Positions 1 to 9,011 of a stretch of DNA of 64,000 bases are shown one piece after another. The notes beneath the pieces are model-generated. The model saw nothing but the letters and a program-made list of their open reading frames with translations. It had not been told where the DNA came from and made no database searches. The position numbers and the translations under genes were made by a program. This DNA comes from Streptomyces sp. SID8352 (GTDB taxonomy: Bacteria > Actinomycetota > Actinomycetes > Streptomycetales > Streptomycetaceae). The stretch lies in assembly GCF_009862265.1 (NCBI RefSeq), contig NZ_WWGX01000038.1:62001-126000 (forward strand), written 5' to 3'. Each line of letters begins with the position of its first letter. The stretch's first letter is position 1.

Positions 1-146
1 GCGGGCCCTGAGCGAGGCCGGGTCGGGACCCGCCGGCCACCCCCGGCCGAGCCGGGGCGGTGCGACGGACCACGGCATGAGGTCCGCGGGGCGCGGAGCG
101 TCGTCGGGCGTCACGCCGGGCATCGTACGACGGGGCCGCCGGTCCG

Positions 147-896
147 TCAGGTGGCGTCCAGGGTGACCGTGAAGGAGAAGCGGTCCCCCCGGTAGTGGAT
201 GACCGCCACGTCGAGCACCCGCCCCGCCGGGTCGTAGGTGACGCCCGTGTAGTGCAGGATCGGGCTGAGCAGCGGCACCCGGAGCAGCCGGGCCGTCTCC
301 GGGTCCGCGAGCCGGGCCTCCACGGTGTCGGTGATCCTGCTGATCCGCAGGCCCGCCACGTCCCGCAGCACCTTCGTCATCGGCCAGCGGGCCAGGTCGT
401 CGGGGTCGATCCGGGCGGCCAGCTCGGGCCGGACGTAGTTGCGGGCGTGGTTGGTCGGTTCGCCGGTCTTCTCGTCGCAGCGCAGCCGGTGGTAGGCCGC
501 CGCCCGCGCCAGGTCGGGGAAGTACTCGGAGAGTTCGGAGGGCACCGGCACCACGCCGTGCTCCAGCAGCGAGCTGGTCATGCCCGACTGCTGGGCGACG
601 ATGGCGTCCACCGAGCCCAGCAGCCGCACCGGGGCGCCCCGCCGGGCGTCCGGCTCGATGAAGGTGCCCCGGCGCCGGTGGCGGCTGATCAGCCCCTCCT
701 CCTCCAGCTCCTTCAGCGCCTGCCGCATGGTGAGCACGCTCACCCCGTAGTGCCCGGCGAGCTGCTCCTCCGTGGGGAGGCGCAGCGGGTCCCGGGGCGA
801 GCGGCCGAGTATCGAGGCGCGCAGCGACTGCGACACCTGGTACCAGAGCGGCAGCTTGCGGTTGAGGACGATGGAGTCCGGGGCGAAGGAGGTCAC
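147..896 (-). CDS. GntR-family transcriptional regulator (HutC/UTRA type)
   Basis: A 249-residue DNA-binding regulator. Residues about 15-85 form a GntR winged helix-turn-helix, seen as LPTEEQLAGHYGVSVLTMRQ followed by the LEEEGLISRHRRRGTFI wing. The rest fits a UTRA ligand-binding domain (acidic patches, late TGVTYDPAGRVLDVAVIHYRGDRF strand pattern). It lies 27 bp downstream of the hmgA stop on the same strand, so it is probably co-transcribed with homogentisate dioxygenase and may sense an aromatic intermediate. That role is inference from position only; the ligand cannot be read from sequence. Confidence 0.85.
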   Translation of the reverse strand: MTSFAPDSIVLNRKLPLWYQVSQSLRASILGRSPRDPLRLPTEEQLAGHYGVSVLTMRQALKELEEEGLISRHRRRGTFIEPDARRGAPVRLLGSVDAIVAQQSGMTSSLLEHGVVPVPSELSEYFPDLARAAAYHRLRCDEKTGEPTNHARNYVRPELAARIDPDDLARWPMTKVLRDVAGLRISRITDTVEARLADPETARLLRVPLLSPILHYTGVTYDPAGRVLDVAVIHYRGDRFSFTVTLDAT

Positions 897-923
897 GGGC
901 CTATCCGTACCGGTCCGGTCCGC

Positions 924-2240
924 TCAGTGCAACGGGCGGAAGTGCCGCTCCAGGCCCTGCCACACGTCGTCGTAGCGCTCCTGGAGGTGGTCGGCGCGGG
1001 CCGCCTGCGGGGTGAGGGCCACCGGCCAGCGGGTCTCGAACATGAACGCCAGCCCGTCGTCGACCTTCTGCGGCCGCAGCTCGGCGGCGCTCGCCCGGTC
1101 GAAGGTCTCCCGGTCCGGACCGTGCGCCGACATCATGTTGTGCAGCGAGCCGCCGCCCGGCACGAAGCCCTCCGCCTTGGCGTCGTAGGCGCCCTCGATC
1201 AGGCCCATGTACTCGCTCATCACGTTGCGGTGGAAGTACGGCGGGCGGAAGGTGTCCTCGCCCACCAGCCAGCGCGGCGCGAACACCACGAAGTCGACGC
1301 CCGCCAGGCCGGGGGTGTCGGACGGAGAGGTGAGCACCGTGAAGATCGACGGGTCCGGGTGGTCGTAGGAGATGCTGCCGATGACGTTGAAGCGGCGCAG
1401 GTCGTAGACGTACGGCAGCAGGTTGCCGTGCCAGGCGACCACGTCGAGCGGGGAGTGGTCGTAGGTGGCCGTCCAGAGATTGCCGCAGTACTTGTTGACC
1501 ACCTCCACCGGGCCCTCGACATCCTCGGGGGCGGCGACCGGGGCCAGGAAGTCCCGGGCGGCGGCGAGGCCGTTGGCGCCGATCGGGCCGAGGTCGGGGA
1601 GGCGGAAGAGGGCGCCGTAGTTCTCGCAGACGTAGCCCCGGGCGTCGTCGTCGAGCAGCTCGACCCGGAAGCGGACCCCGCGCGGGATCAGCGCCATGTG
1701 GCCGGGCTCGGCGCGCAGCAGCCCGAACTCGGTGCGCAGCAGCAGCCCGCCGCGCTCCGGGACGATCAGCAGCTCGCCGTCGGCGTCGGAGAAGACGCGC
1801 TCCATGGAGGCGTTGGCGTGGTAGAGGTGCACGGCCATGCCGGTGCGCTGGGTCGCGTCGCCGTTGCCGCCGAGGGTCCAGAGCCCGGCCAGGAAGTCCG
1901 TCCCCGCCGGGGGAGCGGGCCGGGGGTTCCAGCGCAGCCGGTTGGGGTCCGGCACCGTCTGGGTGAACGGCGCGGTGCGGATGGTGCCGTTGCCCGTGCG
2001 GGTGAAGGAGGGGTGCGCGGCGGAGGGGCGGATGCGGTAGAGCCACGAGCGCCGGTTCTCCGCGCGGGGCTCGGTGAAGGCCGAGCCGCTGAGCTGCTCC
2101 GCGTAGAGCCCGAGGGGCGCCCGCTGCGGCGAGTTGCGGCCGTCGGGCAGGGCGCCCGGCACCGCCTCCGAGCTGTGCTCATTGCCGAAACCGGACAGGT
2201 GGGAAAGCCCCTCCGCCGCCTTGCGCGCGTCCCCGCTCAT
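924..2240 (-). CDS. hmgA: Homogentisate 1,2-dioxygenase
   Basis: A 438-residue Fe(II) dioxygenase that opens the ring of homogentisate to maleylacetoacetate in tyrosine/phenylalanine catabolism, a cytosolic step. Near the N-terminus is the family signature [12 protein letters not shown]. The iron ligands are visible as [12 protein letters not shown] (His and Glu) and, a little later, MMSAHGPD (second His). Length matches the family at about 430-440 residues. The ATG at 2240 was chosen because the family N-terminus begins just after it and a GGGAG ribosome site precedes it; upstream in-frame codons are low-complexity. A candidate operator overlaps its -10 region. The GntR gene follows 27 bp downstream. 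Confidence 0.95.
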   Translation of the reverse strand: MSGDARKAAEGLSHLSGFGNEHSSEAVPGALPDGRNSPQRAPLGLYAEQLSGSAFTEPRAENRRSWLYRIRPSAAHPSFTRTGNGTIRTAPFTQTVPDPNRLRWNPRPAPPAGTDFLAGLWTLGGNGDATQRTGMAVHLYHANASMERVFSDADGELLIVPERGGLLLRTEFGLLRAEPGHMALIPRGVRFRVELLDDDARGYVCENYGALFRLPDLGPIGANGLAAARDFLAPVAAPEDVEGPVEVVNKYCGNLWTATYDHSPLDVVAWHGNLLPYVYDLRRFNVIGSISYDHPDPSIFTVLTSPSDTPGLAGVDFVVFAPRWLVGEDTFRPPYFHRNVMSEYMGLIEGAYDAKAEGFVPGGGSLHNMMSAHGPDRETFDRASAAELRPQKVDDGLAFMFETRWPVALTPQAARADHLQERYDDVWQGLERHFRPLH

Positions 2241-2264
2241 CACTCGCTCCCTCGCCAAGCTGAT

Positions 2265-2284
2265 TCCTATGGGACACCGTAGGA
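2265..2284. promoter_or_regulatory. Candidate operator over the hmgA -10 box
   Basis: Inverted repeat TCCTA-N10-TAGGA, with a further GG/CC pair inside the spacer. It lies 25 bp upstream of the hmgA start. On the minus strand a TACGGT hexamer (2281-2276) sits inside it, suitable as a -10 box, so a protein bound here would block the promoter. Which regulator binds is unknown; the adjacent GntR and TetR proteins are candidates. Confidence 0.4.
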
Positions 2285-2390
2285 TTGCGGTCCTCCCCGC
2301 GCAAGGGCCCGTACGGGTCTTCCTGCCCGGTCCGTGAGGGTTGGCCGGAACCGCGCCCCCCGGGGCGTTCGGGCCGTCGGACCGGTGTTC

Positions 2391-2396
2391 TAGTCT
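2391..2396 (+). promoter_or_regulatory. -10 box TAGTCT, leaderless promoter of the lipoprotein gene
   Basis: TAGTCT ends 7 nt before the ATG at 2404. A transcript starting the usual 6-8 nt after the hexamer would begin at the start codon itself. No purine-rich ribosome site precedes the ATG. Confidence 0.5.
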
Positions 2397-2403
2397 CCGG
2401 GGC

Positions 2404-2958
2404 ATGTCGTGGACGCGCAGAGCAGTCGCCGCGCTCGCGGTCTGTCTCCTGCCGCTGGCCGGGGCCACGGGCTGCGGCACCGGTGGCACCCGGGAGCCGG
2501 GGGCCGGCCGGACCTCCGCCGCGCCGGTGGGGCGGCTCCTCGACGGCGCCGACGAGGAGGGGAACCGCTACCGCGAGGTGGACGCCGCCGGGGCGCCCGG
2601 GGCGGGCCTCCAGGTGCAGCCCTCCGCCGACGGCGGCTGGGAGGTGGGCCTGGACCTGCGCGGCTTCCGCCTCTCCCCGTCCGGCGCCCCCGACCGCGCC
2701 GTCGCCGGACGGGGGTTCGCGCGCCTCTTCCTGGACGGCGAGCCCCTCGTCCGGCTGCGCGGCCCCCGGCACCGGCTCGACGCCGCTCTGGTGCCGCGCG
2801 GCACGCACCGGCTCACCGTCCGCCTGTACGCCGACGACGGCACCGTCTGGGCGGTGGACGGCCGCCCCGTCGAGAGCACCGCCGACCTCACGGTCTCGGA
2901 CACGGGGGGCGGGCCCGCCGGGGAGGCGGGGGAGCGCGGCACGGAGGGCACGCGGTGA
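2404..2958 (+). CDS. Putative lipoprotein of unknown function
   Basis: 184 residues, opening with a typical lipoprotein signal: MSWTRR charged start, hydrophobic core, and lipobox LAGATGC with Cys24 as the lipidated residue, so it should sit on the outer face of the membrane. The mature part has no family I recognise; it contains alternating beta-like stretches ([27 protein letters not shown]) that could form a small beta-sandwich. The stop codon overlaps the next gene as GTGA, so the two are translationally coupled. Transcription is probably leaderless. Function unknown. Confidence 0.75.
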   Translation: MSWTRRAVAALAVCLLPLAGATGCGTGGTREPGAGRTSAAPVGRLLDGADEEGNRYREVDAAGAPGAGLQVQPSADGGWEVGLDLRGFRLSPSGAPDRAVAGRGFARLFLDGEPLVRLRGPRHRLDAALVPRGTHRLTVRLYADDGTVWAVDGRPVESTADLTVSDTGGGPAGEAGERGTEGTR

Positions 2959-3977
2959 ACCGCCCCGGTGCGCCGGCGCAGCCCGGCGGCCCGGGGAGTC
3001 CGGGCGGGCCCGGCGGAACCGGTGGCCGGGGTGCCTCCGGCGGGTCCGGTGGCCGGGGTGCCTTTGGTGGCTGCCCCGGCGGTCCCGGCGGCTCCGGGAC
3101 GCGGGAGAAGGGGGCCGGGGCCGGTGTGCCGCGTGCCGCCCCGCTGCTGCGCAGCGTGCCCGTGCAGCGGCGCAGCGCCGAGCGGCTGACCCGGATCCTC
3201 GACGCCTGCGCGGCCCTGCTCGACGAGGCCGGGTACGACGCGCTGAGCACCCGTGCCGTGGCGCTGCGCGCGGGGGTGCCCATCGGCTCGGTGTACCGCT
3301 TCTTCGGCAACAAGCGGGAAATGGTCGGCGCCCTCGCCCAGCGCAATCTGGAGCACTACATGGAGTCCGTGACCGAGCGGCTGCTCGGCGGCGCGGCGGG
3401 CGCCCGCACCGCGGCCCCGGCCGACGGCGCCGGGACCCGTCCCGCGGCCGTCGCCGGTACGGGGGCGGAGGGCACGGGGGCGGGCGGCCCCGGCCGGGGC
3501 GGTGCCGGGGCGGGCGGACCCGGCGGGGCGGACGGGGGCCCCGGCGCGGCCGGGCCGGGGGCGCGCGGCTGGCGCGAGGCGCTGGACGTGCTGCTCGACG
3601 AGTACCTCGCGATGAAGCGCGGCACCCCCGGCTTCGCCCTCGTCGACTTCGGCAACCAGATTCCCGTCGGGGACCCCCGCGCCGAGCCCAACCACCGGGT
3701 GGCCCGGCGGCTGACGGACCTGCTCGCCGGGTACCTCGGCCGCCGCCCGGACGAAGGGCTGCGGCGTACCTTCCTCGTGGCCGTGGAGACCGCCGACACC
3801 CTGGTGCGGCTGGCCTTCCGGGTCGCGCCGGGCGGGGACGAGGCGGTCTTGCGGGAGGCCCGGGAGCTGTTGCGGGCCTACCTGGGCCGGGTGCTCGACG
3901 GGCCGCCGCCGGGGCCTCCCGCCCCCGCCGCGGACCCCGACGGGGCCACGCTCCCCGGGGCCGGTGCGGCGTCGTGA
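2955..3977 (+). CDS. TetR-family regulator with glycine-rich head and insert
   Basis: The helix-turn-helix is clear: RILDACAALLDEAGYDALSTRAVALRAGVPIGSVYRFFGNKREMV, about residues 75-120 from the GTG start. A C-terminal TetR-like ligand domain follows (ALDVLLDEYLAMKRGTPGF onward). At 340 residues it is about 120 longer than usual. The extra comes from a Gly/Pro-rich head of about 57 residues and a second Gly/Ala-rich run between the DNA-binding and ligand domains. GTG 2955 is chosen for its 4-nt overlap with the lipoprotein stop. A GTG at 3126 behind a GGAGAAGGGG stretch is the alternative and would remove the head, giving 283 residues. Target unknown. Confidence 0.75.
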   Translation: MNRPGAPAQPGGPGSPGGPGGTGGRGASGGSGGRGAFGGCPGGPGGSGTREKGAGAGVPRAAPLLRSVPVQRRSAERLTRILDACAALLDEAGYDALSTRAVALRAGVPIGSVYRFFGNKREMVGALAQRNLEHYMESVTERLLGGAAGARTAAPADGAGTRPAAVAGTGAEGTGAGGPGRGGAGAGGPGGADGGPGAAGPGARGWREALDVLLDEYLAMKRGTPGFALVDFGNQIPVGDPRAEPNHRVARRLTDLLAGYLGRRPDEGLRRTFLVAVETADTLVRLAFRVAPGGDEAVLREARELLRAYLGRVLDGPPPGPPAPAADPDGATLPGAGAAS

Positions 3978-4892
3978 GGCCCCGCGCCGTCGCCCCGCGT
4001 CGCTGTGGCGCCGTCGTCTCGCGTCGCCGCCCCGCGTCGCCGTGGCGCGCGCCCGGGCCGCCCCGATGACGGCCGGACGGCACGACCGGCGGGGCCGCGG
4101 CCCGGGGGAGGTCCGGAATGATCCTGGTGGTGCTGGGCGGGTGCTCCCGCTGACCGTCGGCGGCTGCGTCCGTGTGGTCCTGGCGGCACGCGGCGGTCCG
4201 CGCTGGACGCGGGTGGTCGCCGCGGCGACCCTGACGGCGGGCGAACCGGCGCGCCGTCCGGGCCGGAGGCGGAACGACGCCGGGGGCGCGGACGACTGAC
4301 GGCGCGGGCGCCGACCTTACGGATGGCCGACGGCTCCGACAGTTTCCGACGGCTCCGACGGCTTCCCCGGCTCCGACGGTGCCGACAGCCCGGAAGGCTC
4401 CGGCCGGGGTGGCCGGGGTGGCCGGGGCGCCCGGGGCGGCCGACGGGGGGTGATGCCCGGCAGCCGGAACGCCGGGGTGTCCCGGACCTCCGACGCGGTC
4501 GGGGCCCTGCCCGGCTCGTTCCGGCCCGGCCGGATCCGTTCGCCTGCCAGGCCAGTTCCGGCCCCTCCGCCCGCCGGGCTCGTTCCCGCCCGACCCGACC
4601 CGACCCGACCTGACCTGACCCGTTCCCGCTCGACCGGCCTGACCTGGCCCGACCCGGCCCGTCCGGTCCGCCGCCGGGGGCGTACGAGGGACGGCACGGG
4701 GTCGCCAGGGGTCACGGAGCCGGGCCCCGGGCCGCCCGGAATGCGAACGATGGCGGAAAGTTGCCGTCCTGTGTCTTCCGTCCGACGCGTACCTTCCGTT
4801 AGCTTCCGTGACGCACACCCTGCCGCGCGCACCGCGCGGGAGGGCCGGGCGCGGAGTGTTCGGCGCTCGGTGAGTTCCCGGGGGCACCAGCA
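3978..4892. other. 915-bp gap, low-complexity, no gene seen
   Basis: No reading frame here has convincing start context or family match. The sequence holds short degenerate repeats: a CGGCTCCGA nonamer around 4331-4378, GGCCGGGGT repeated around 4402-4425, and GACCC/GACCT pentamers around 4589-4621. The last 100 bp become less repetitive and probably carry the promoter of the ABC gene. Confidence 0.6.
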
Positions 4893-6224
4893 ATGACACG
4901 CGCCATCTCGCTGTACGACGTGAGCAAGACCTACGCGCGCGGCGGCCCCCGCGTGGTGGACCGGCTGTCACTGGACGTCCCACCCGGCGAGTTCCTCGTC
5001 CTGCTCGGCCCCCCCGGCTGCGGCAAGTCCACCCTCCTGCGGATGATCGCCGGGCTGGAGGAGATCAGCGAGGGCAGCCTGCTGCTGGACGGCGAGTACG
5101 CCAACGACCTGCTCCCCGCCGAGCGGCGGATGGCGATGGTCCTCCAGGACGTCCTCCTGTACCCGAACACGACCGGGCGCGGGACCACCGGCTTCCCGCA
5201 GCGCGTCGAGACGCTCCGCGAAGATCCCGGCGCCCGCGTCTCCGCCGTCCGGACGGCGGGCATCGAGGACCTGCTCGACCGCTTCCCCTCCCAGCTCTCC
5301 GGCGGCGGACGCCGACGCGTCGCGACGGGCCGGACCGCCGCCCGCCGCCCCACCGCCTTCCTGATGGACGAACCGCTGTCCGGCCTGGACCCCGAGCTCC
5401 GCACCCATCTGCGCGCCGAGATCACCGGGCTGACCCGGGAACTGGGCGTCACCACCGTCTATGTCACCGACGACCCGTCCGAGGCGATGTCGCTGGGCGA
5501 CCGGGTCGCCGTGCTGCGCGGCGGCGTGCTCCAGCAGGCGGACCCGCCGCGCACGGTGTACGGACTGCCGCGCAACGTCTTCGTCGCGGCCTGCGTCGGC
5601 ACCCCGCGCGTCAACCTGCTGCGCGGCATGGTCCGCGCCCCGGTGGGCGGCGCCATGACCATCAGCCTCGGCAGGCAGTGCCTGTTCCTGCCCGAGCCGC
5701 TCTCCCGCGACCACGAGTTGCTCCGCGTCCAGCAGGGCCGCGAGATCGTCGTGGGGCTGCGCCCGGACGCCGTCCGCGTCGCGGGCCCCTCCGCCGCGCG
5801 TCCCGGCGAGATGCCGCTCACCGGGCTGGTGGAGCACGTCGAGTACCGGGGCCACGAGTGCCTCGCCCATGTCACCACGGGCTCGCGGCCCGTCGTCGTC
5901 CCCGGGCTGGAGTCGCCGCGCCCCGCGGTCCGTCCGGAACGGCGGCGCCGGGACGGCACCGTCCTGGGGCGGTTCAAGGAACGGGCGGGCGGGCGGCGCG
6001 GTGATCCCGTCGCCGTGCTGGAGGCGCCGCCCGCGCCGCCGCCGTTCGCGGCGGCCGACCGCCGACCGCCCGGTGACCTGGTCGTGCGGACCGCCCCCGA
6101 CCTGGTGCTCCGTCCCGGGATGCAGGTTCCGCTCCTGGTCGACCCGGCCCGGCTGTTCGTCTTCGACCAGCGGGGGGAGCGGATCTGCCCGGCACCGGCG
6201 TGGCTGCCGGATCTGGAGGCGTGA
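4893..6224 (+). CDS. Orphan ABC ATPase of MsiK/UgpC type with degenerate motifs
   Basis: 443 residues that align end to end with sugar-importer ATPases of the MsiK/UgpC class, including a C-terminal TOBE-like region. Walker A is intact (GPPGCGKST, residues 39-47), as is Walker B (FLMDEPLSGLD, Asp159/Glu160). But the signature is LSGGG (135-139) instead of LSGGQ, and the switch histidine is Asp193 (YVTDDPSEAM; family YVTHDQ.EAM). The stretch after the Q-loop is also altered. No permease or binding protein is adjacent. It is an intact reading frame, so it is maintained, but ATP hydrolysis is probably impaired. It may be a regulatory paralogue; that is inference. Confidence 0.85.
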   Translation: MTRAISLYDVSKTYARGGPRVVDRLSLDVPPGEFLVLLGPPGCGKSTLLRMIAGLEEISEGSLLLDGEYANDLLPAERRMAMVLQDVLLYPNTTGRGTTGFPQRVETLREDPGARVSAVRTAGIEDLLDRFPSQLSGGGRRRVATGRTAARRPTAFLMDEPLSGLDPELRTHLRAEITGLTRELGVTTVYVTDDPSEAMSLGDRVAVLRGGVLQQADPPRTVYGLPRNVFVAACVGTPRVNLLRGMVRAPVGGAMTISLGRQCLFLPEPLSRDHELLRVQQGREIVVGLRPDAVRVAGPSAARPGEMPLTGLVEHVEYRGHECLAHVTTGSRPVVVPGLESPRPAVRPERRRRDGTVLGRFKERAGGRRGDPVAVLEAPPAPPPFAAADRRPPGDLVVRTAPDLVLRPGMQVPLLVDPARLFVFDQRGERICPAPAWLPDLEA

Positions 6225-6410
6225 GGCGACGGGACCGGGGTGCTGGACGGGGAGCCGGGCCCGGTCCCGGCCGTCGGTCCTGTCCTCGGGCGCGGCGCCG
6301 GATGACCGGTCGCCGGACCGGGGGCCGGGGCGCGGGACCACGGCACGGTGCGCCGGGTACGGACCGGGTGCCGGGGCCGGGTTCTCGGTGCCGCTCCGCG
6401 CTCCCGCCGG

Positions 6411-7055
6411 TCAGGGTGCGGTCGTGTCCAGCCGCTCGTACTGCTGGGCCAGCCCGTCCAGGAGCGCGGTCAGCCCGGTGGTGAAGGCCCGTTCGTCGAT
6501 CAGCTCCTGCCGTTCGGCCAGCAGATGGGCCTGCCCGAGGTGCGGGTAGTCGGCGGGGTCGTAGGCGCTCGCGTCGTCCACGAAGCCCCCCGCGAACGAG
6601 CCGAGCGCCGAGCCCATCACGAAGTAGCGCATCAGCGCGCCGATGGAGGTGGCCTGGGCCGGGGGCCAGCCGGCGTCCACCATCGCCCCGTAGACGGCGT
6701 CGGCCAGGCGCAGCCCGGCGGGGCGGCGGCCGGGGCCGCGCGCCAGCACCGGGACGATGTGGGGGTGGTCGCGCAGGGCCGCACGGTAGGAGAGCGCCCA
6801 GTCGCGCAGCGCGGTGCGCCAGTCGCGGCCGTCCGCGAACATCGACAGGTCGACCTGGGCGCTCACCGAGTCCGCGACCGCCTCCAGGATGTCGTCCTTG
6901 GTGCGGAAGTGGTTGTAGAGGGAGGGACCGCTGACGCCCAGCTCGGTCGCGAGCCGCCGGGTGGAGACGGCGGCGAGGCCCTCCGCGTCCACCAGCGCGC
7001 GGGCCGCCCCGACGATCCGTTCGGTGCTGAGCAGGGGCGTGCGCGGTCGGGCCAT
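6411..7055 (-). CDS. TetR-family regulator (TetR_C class)
   Basis: 214 residues. The helix-turn-helix is STERIVGAARALVDAEG through ELGVSGPSLYNHFRTKDDIL, near the N-terminus. The C-terminal half (HPHIVPVLARGPGRRP, IGALMRYFVMGSALGSFAGGF) resembles the tetracycline-repressor class of ligand domains. The ATG at 7055 fits the family start; another ATG 9 nt upstream is possible. It is divergent from the yiaA/B-like gene, with 296 bp between them, and may control it. The spacer has two copies of CTGAGTAC 13 bp apart (7288 and 7301). Ligand unknown. Confidence 0.85.
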   Translation of the reverse strand: MARPRTPLLSTERIVGAARALVDAEGLAAVSTRRLATELGVSGPSLYNHFRTKDDILEAVADSVSAQVDLSMFADGRDWRTALRDWALSYRAALRDHPHIVPVLARGPGRRPAGLRLADAVYGAMVDAGWPPAQATSIGALMRYFVMGSALGSFAGGFVDDASAYDPADYPHLGQAHLLAERQELIDERAFTTGLTALLDGLAQQYERLDTTAP

Positions 7056-7287
7056 GGCGCACATCGTAGGTCCCGCGCGGGCGGACGGGCGGGGCCCGCC
7101 GCCGGGGACGGTCCCGGCGGCGGGCCCCGGTTCCCCCGGCCCCGGGTTCCCCCTGGCCTCCGGCCCCCCTGGCCTCCTGCTGCCCCGGCCTCCGGCTCCC
7201 CGGCCGTCCGCCGCTCCGGACCTCCGGCTCCCCGGACCTCCGCCACACCGGACCGCCGGCTCCCCGCGCCGTCCGGGCCTCCGCCGT

Positions 7288-7308
7288 CTGAGTACCCGAG
7301 CTGAGTAC
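7288..7308. repeat. Direct repeat CTGAGTAC, two copies
   Basis: CTGAGTAC at 7288-7295 and again at 7301-7308, spaced 13 bp start to start. They lie 44-64 bp upstream of the YiaA/B-like gene and could be a regulator site or promoter part. Support is weak. Confidence 0.3.
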
Positions 7309-7351
7309 GTCGGCGGATGTGGCTCCGGACACCCCGGCCGAAACTGGTCCC

Positions 7352-7642
7352 ATGAACGACTCACCGGTCAAGCAGCAGAGCACCACCGCCTTCTACGGGC
7401 AGGCCGTGGCCTCCTTCGGCCTCGCGATGATCGCCACCGCGGCCGGCATCTACAACCTCCAGGCGAACGCGTGGGTACGGGCCTTCCTCGCCATCGCCGT
7501 CCTCTACCTGGTCACCTCCGCGTTCACCCTGGCCAAGATCGTCCGTGACCGCCAGGAGGCCGGGCAGATCGTCAGCCGGGTGGACCAGGCCCGGCTGGAC
7601 AAGCTCCTCGCCGAGCACGACCCCTTCGAGAAGCTGGGCTGA
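7352..7642 (+). CDS. YiaA/YiaB-family small membrane protein
   Basis: 96 residues with two hydrophobic helices (YGQAVASFGLAMIATAAGIYNL and VRAFLAIAVLYLVTSAFTLA) and a charged C-terminal tail ending LAEHDPFEKLG. This matches the YiaA/B two-helix domain of inner-membrane proteins, whose biochemical role is not known. The ATG at 7352 directly precedes the conserved segment. It is divergent from a TetR gene that could regulate it. Confidence 0.85.
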   Translation: MNDSPVKQQSTTAFYGQAVASFGLAMIATAAGIYNLQANAWVRAFLAIAVLYLVTSAFTLAKIVRDRQEAGQIVSRVDQARLDKLLAEHDPFEKLG

Positions 7643-7710
7643 CCGGCCGGCCCTCGCGATCCCGTCGGCCGCCCGCCCCGACCGTCGGGCCACCCGCCGA
7701 CCGCCCGTCC

Positions 7711-7726
7711 CTAAGCGCTCGCTCAG
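7711..7726. promoter_or_regulatory. TetR operator CTAAGCGCTCGCTCAG
   Basis: Imperfect palindrome CTNAGCG-NN-CGCTNAG, 48 bp before the ATG of the TetR gene that follows. The same pattern, CTAAGCGACTGCTTAG, is found in front of the convergent MaoC gene at 9012-9027. This suggests autoregulation plus control of the hydratase by one repressor. Confidence 0.65.
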
Positions 7727-7774
7727 CTTCGGCGGTATGGTGGGGGCATCTGTCACCGAGAGGGGCGAGCAGCG

Positions 7775-8449
7775 ATGAGTACGGCGGCCGAGACGGCGGG
7801 CGGCGACACCGAGCCCTGGGAAGAGGTCGTGCCCGACGCGGCCCGGCGGCTGCTGGTCGCCGCGGTGGAGGCGTTCGCCGAGCGCGGCTACCACGCCACC
7901 ACGACCCGTGACATCGCCGGACGGGCCGGAATGAGCCCGGCCGCGCTCTACATCCACTACAAGACCAAGGAAGAACTGCTCCACCGCATCAGCCGGCTCG
8001 GCCACGAGCGGGCCCTGTCGATCCTGCGCACCGCCGCCGAGGGCGAGGGGAGCGCGACCGAGCGGCTGGCCGACGCCGTCGGCTCCTTCGTCCGCTGGCA
8101 CGCGGGCCGGCGCACCACCGCGCGCGTGGTCCAGTACGAGCTGGACGCGCTGGGCCCCGAGGCCCGCGCCGAGATCGTCGCGCTGCGCCGCAGGGTCGAC
8201 GCCGAGGTGCGCGGGATCATCGAGGACGGCGCGGCCTCGGGCGAGTTCGACGTCGAGGACGTGCGGGGCACCACGCTCGCGGTGCTCTCCCTCTGCATCG
8301 ACGTGGCCCGGTGGTTCAACGTCAACGGCCCCCGCACCCCCGAGGAGGTCGGCGCGCTCTACGCCGGTCTGGTGCTGCGGATGGTCGGGGCGCGGTCCGC
8401 CGACCACCCGGAAGCGGTGACGGCGCCCGGAAGCGGCGCTCAGAAGTAG
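7775..8449 (+). CDS. TetR-family regulator, probable repressor of the adjacent MaoC gene
   Basis: 224 residues. The helix-turn-helix spans LLVAAVEAFAERGYHATTTRDIAGRAGMSPAALYIHYKTKEELL, about residues 25-70. A mostly helical ligand domain follows. Actinobacterial TetR proteins with this HTH type often respond to acyl-CoAs, and the neighbour is an acyl-CoA hydratase. Matching palindromes lie upstream of both genes. A GGGGCGAGCAGCG stretch precedes the ATG. Its last 10 bp overlap the convergent MaoC gene. Acyl-CoA sensing is inference from family and context. Confidence 0.88.
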   Translation: MSTAAETAGGDTEPWEEVVPDAARRLLVAAVEAFAERGYHATTTRDIAGRAGMSPAALYIHYKTKEELLHRISRLGHERALSILRTAAEGEGSATERLADAVGSFVRWHAGRRTTARVVQYELDALGPEARAEIVALRRRVDAEVRGIIEDGAASGEFDVEDVRGTTLAVLSLCIDVARWFNVNGPRTPEEVGALYAGLVLRMVGARSADHPEAVTAPGSGAQK

Positions 8450-8904
8450 TAGCGCGAGACGGATTCCGCCACGCACACCGGTTTGCCTCCGCCCTCCCGC
8501 TCCACGGTGAAGGCGACGGTGACCTGGACGCCGCCCTCGACGTCCGCCACGCCCGTCACGACCGCCGTCGCCCGCAGTCGCGAGCCCACCGGCACGGGGG
8601 AGGGGAAGCGGACCTTGTCGGTGCCGTAGTTGAGGCCCATCCGCACCCCCTCCACGGCGATCAGCCGCGGCGCGAACAGCGGGAGCAGGGACAGGGTCAG
8701 ATATCCGTGCGCGACGGTGGTGCCGAACGGGCCCGCGGCGGCCCGCTCCGGGTCCACGTGGATCCACTGATGGTCGCCGGTCGCCTCCGCGAACAGGTCG
8801 ATCCGCCGCTGGTCGACCTCCACCCAGTCGGTGTACCCGAGCGGCTCGCCCACCGCCTCCCGCAACTCGTCGGCGGACGCGAAGATCCTCGGCTGCCCTG
8901 TCAT
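8440..8904 (-). CDS. MaoC-family (R)-specific enoyl-CoA hydratase
   Basis: 154 residues with a hot-dog fold expected to hydrate 2-enoyl-CoA to (R)-3-hydroxyacyl-CoA. The hydratase-2 motif is present: [20 protein letters not shown], with the catalytic Asp and His, then [18 protein letters not shown]. The ATG at 8904 is chosen because the conserved N-terminus follows at once and upstream codons are Arg/Pro/Ala-rich non-coding in character. The promoter region carries a perfect CTAAGC-N4-GCTTAG palindrome shared with the convergent tetR. Substrate chain length cannot be inferred. Confidence 0.92.
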   Translation of the reverse strand: MTGQPRIFASADELREAVGEPLGYTDWVEVDQRRIDLFAEATGDHQWIHVDPERAAAGPFGTTVAHGYLTLSLLPLFAPRLIAVEGVRMGLNYGTDKVRFPSPVPVGSRLRATAVVTGVADVEGGVQVTVAFTVEREGGGKPVCVAESVSRYYF

Positions 8905-9011
8905 CCTCCGGCCCCTCTTCCTCTCCGGCGCGGCGTCCCGGCCGCGCCTGTCGGCGCCCCGGCCGGCCGGGGCGCCGGGCGCGGCTGCCGGACGGCTGTT
9001 CGCGTCCGATT

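Noticed and set aside
4066..4299. Small gene in the 4-kb gap
   Set aside because: The candidate frame has no ribosome site, no hydrophobic or domain pattern, and codon composition like the surrounding filler.
2179..4983. A 934-codon minus-strand frame across the lipoprotein, TetR and the 4-kb gap
   Set aside because: Arg/Pro/Gly-rich filler with no start context; real genes lie on the plus strand and the rest is low-complexity.
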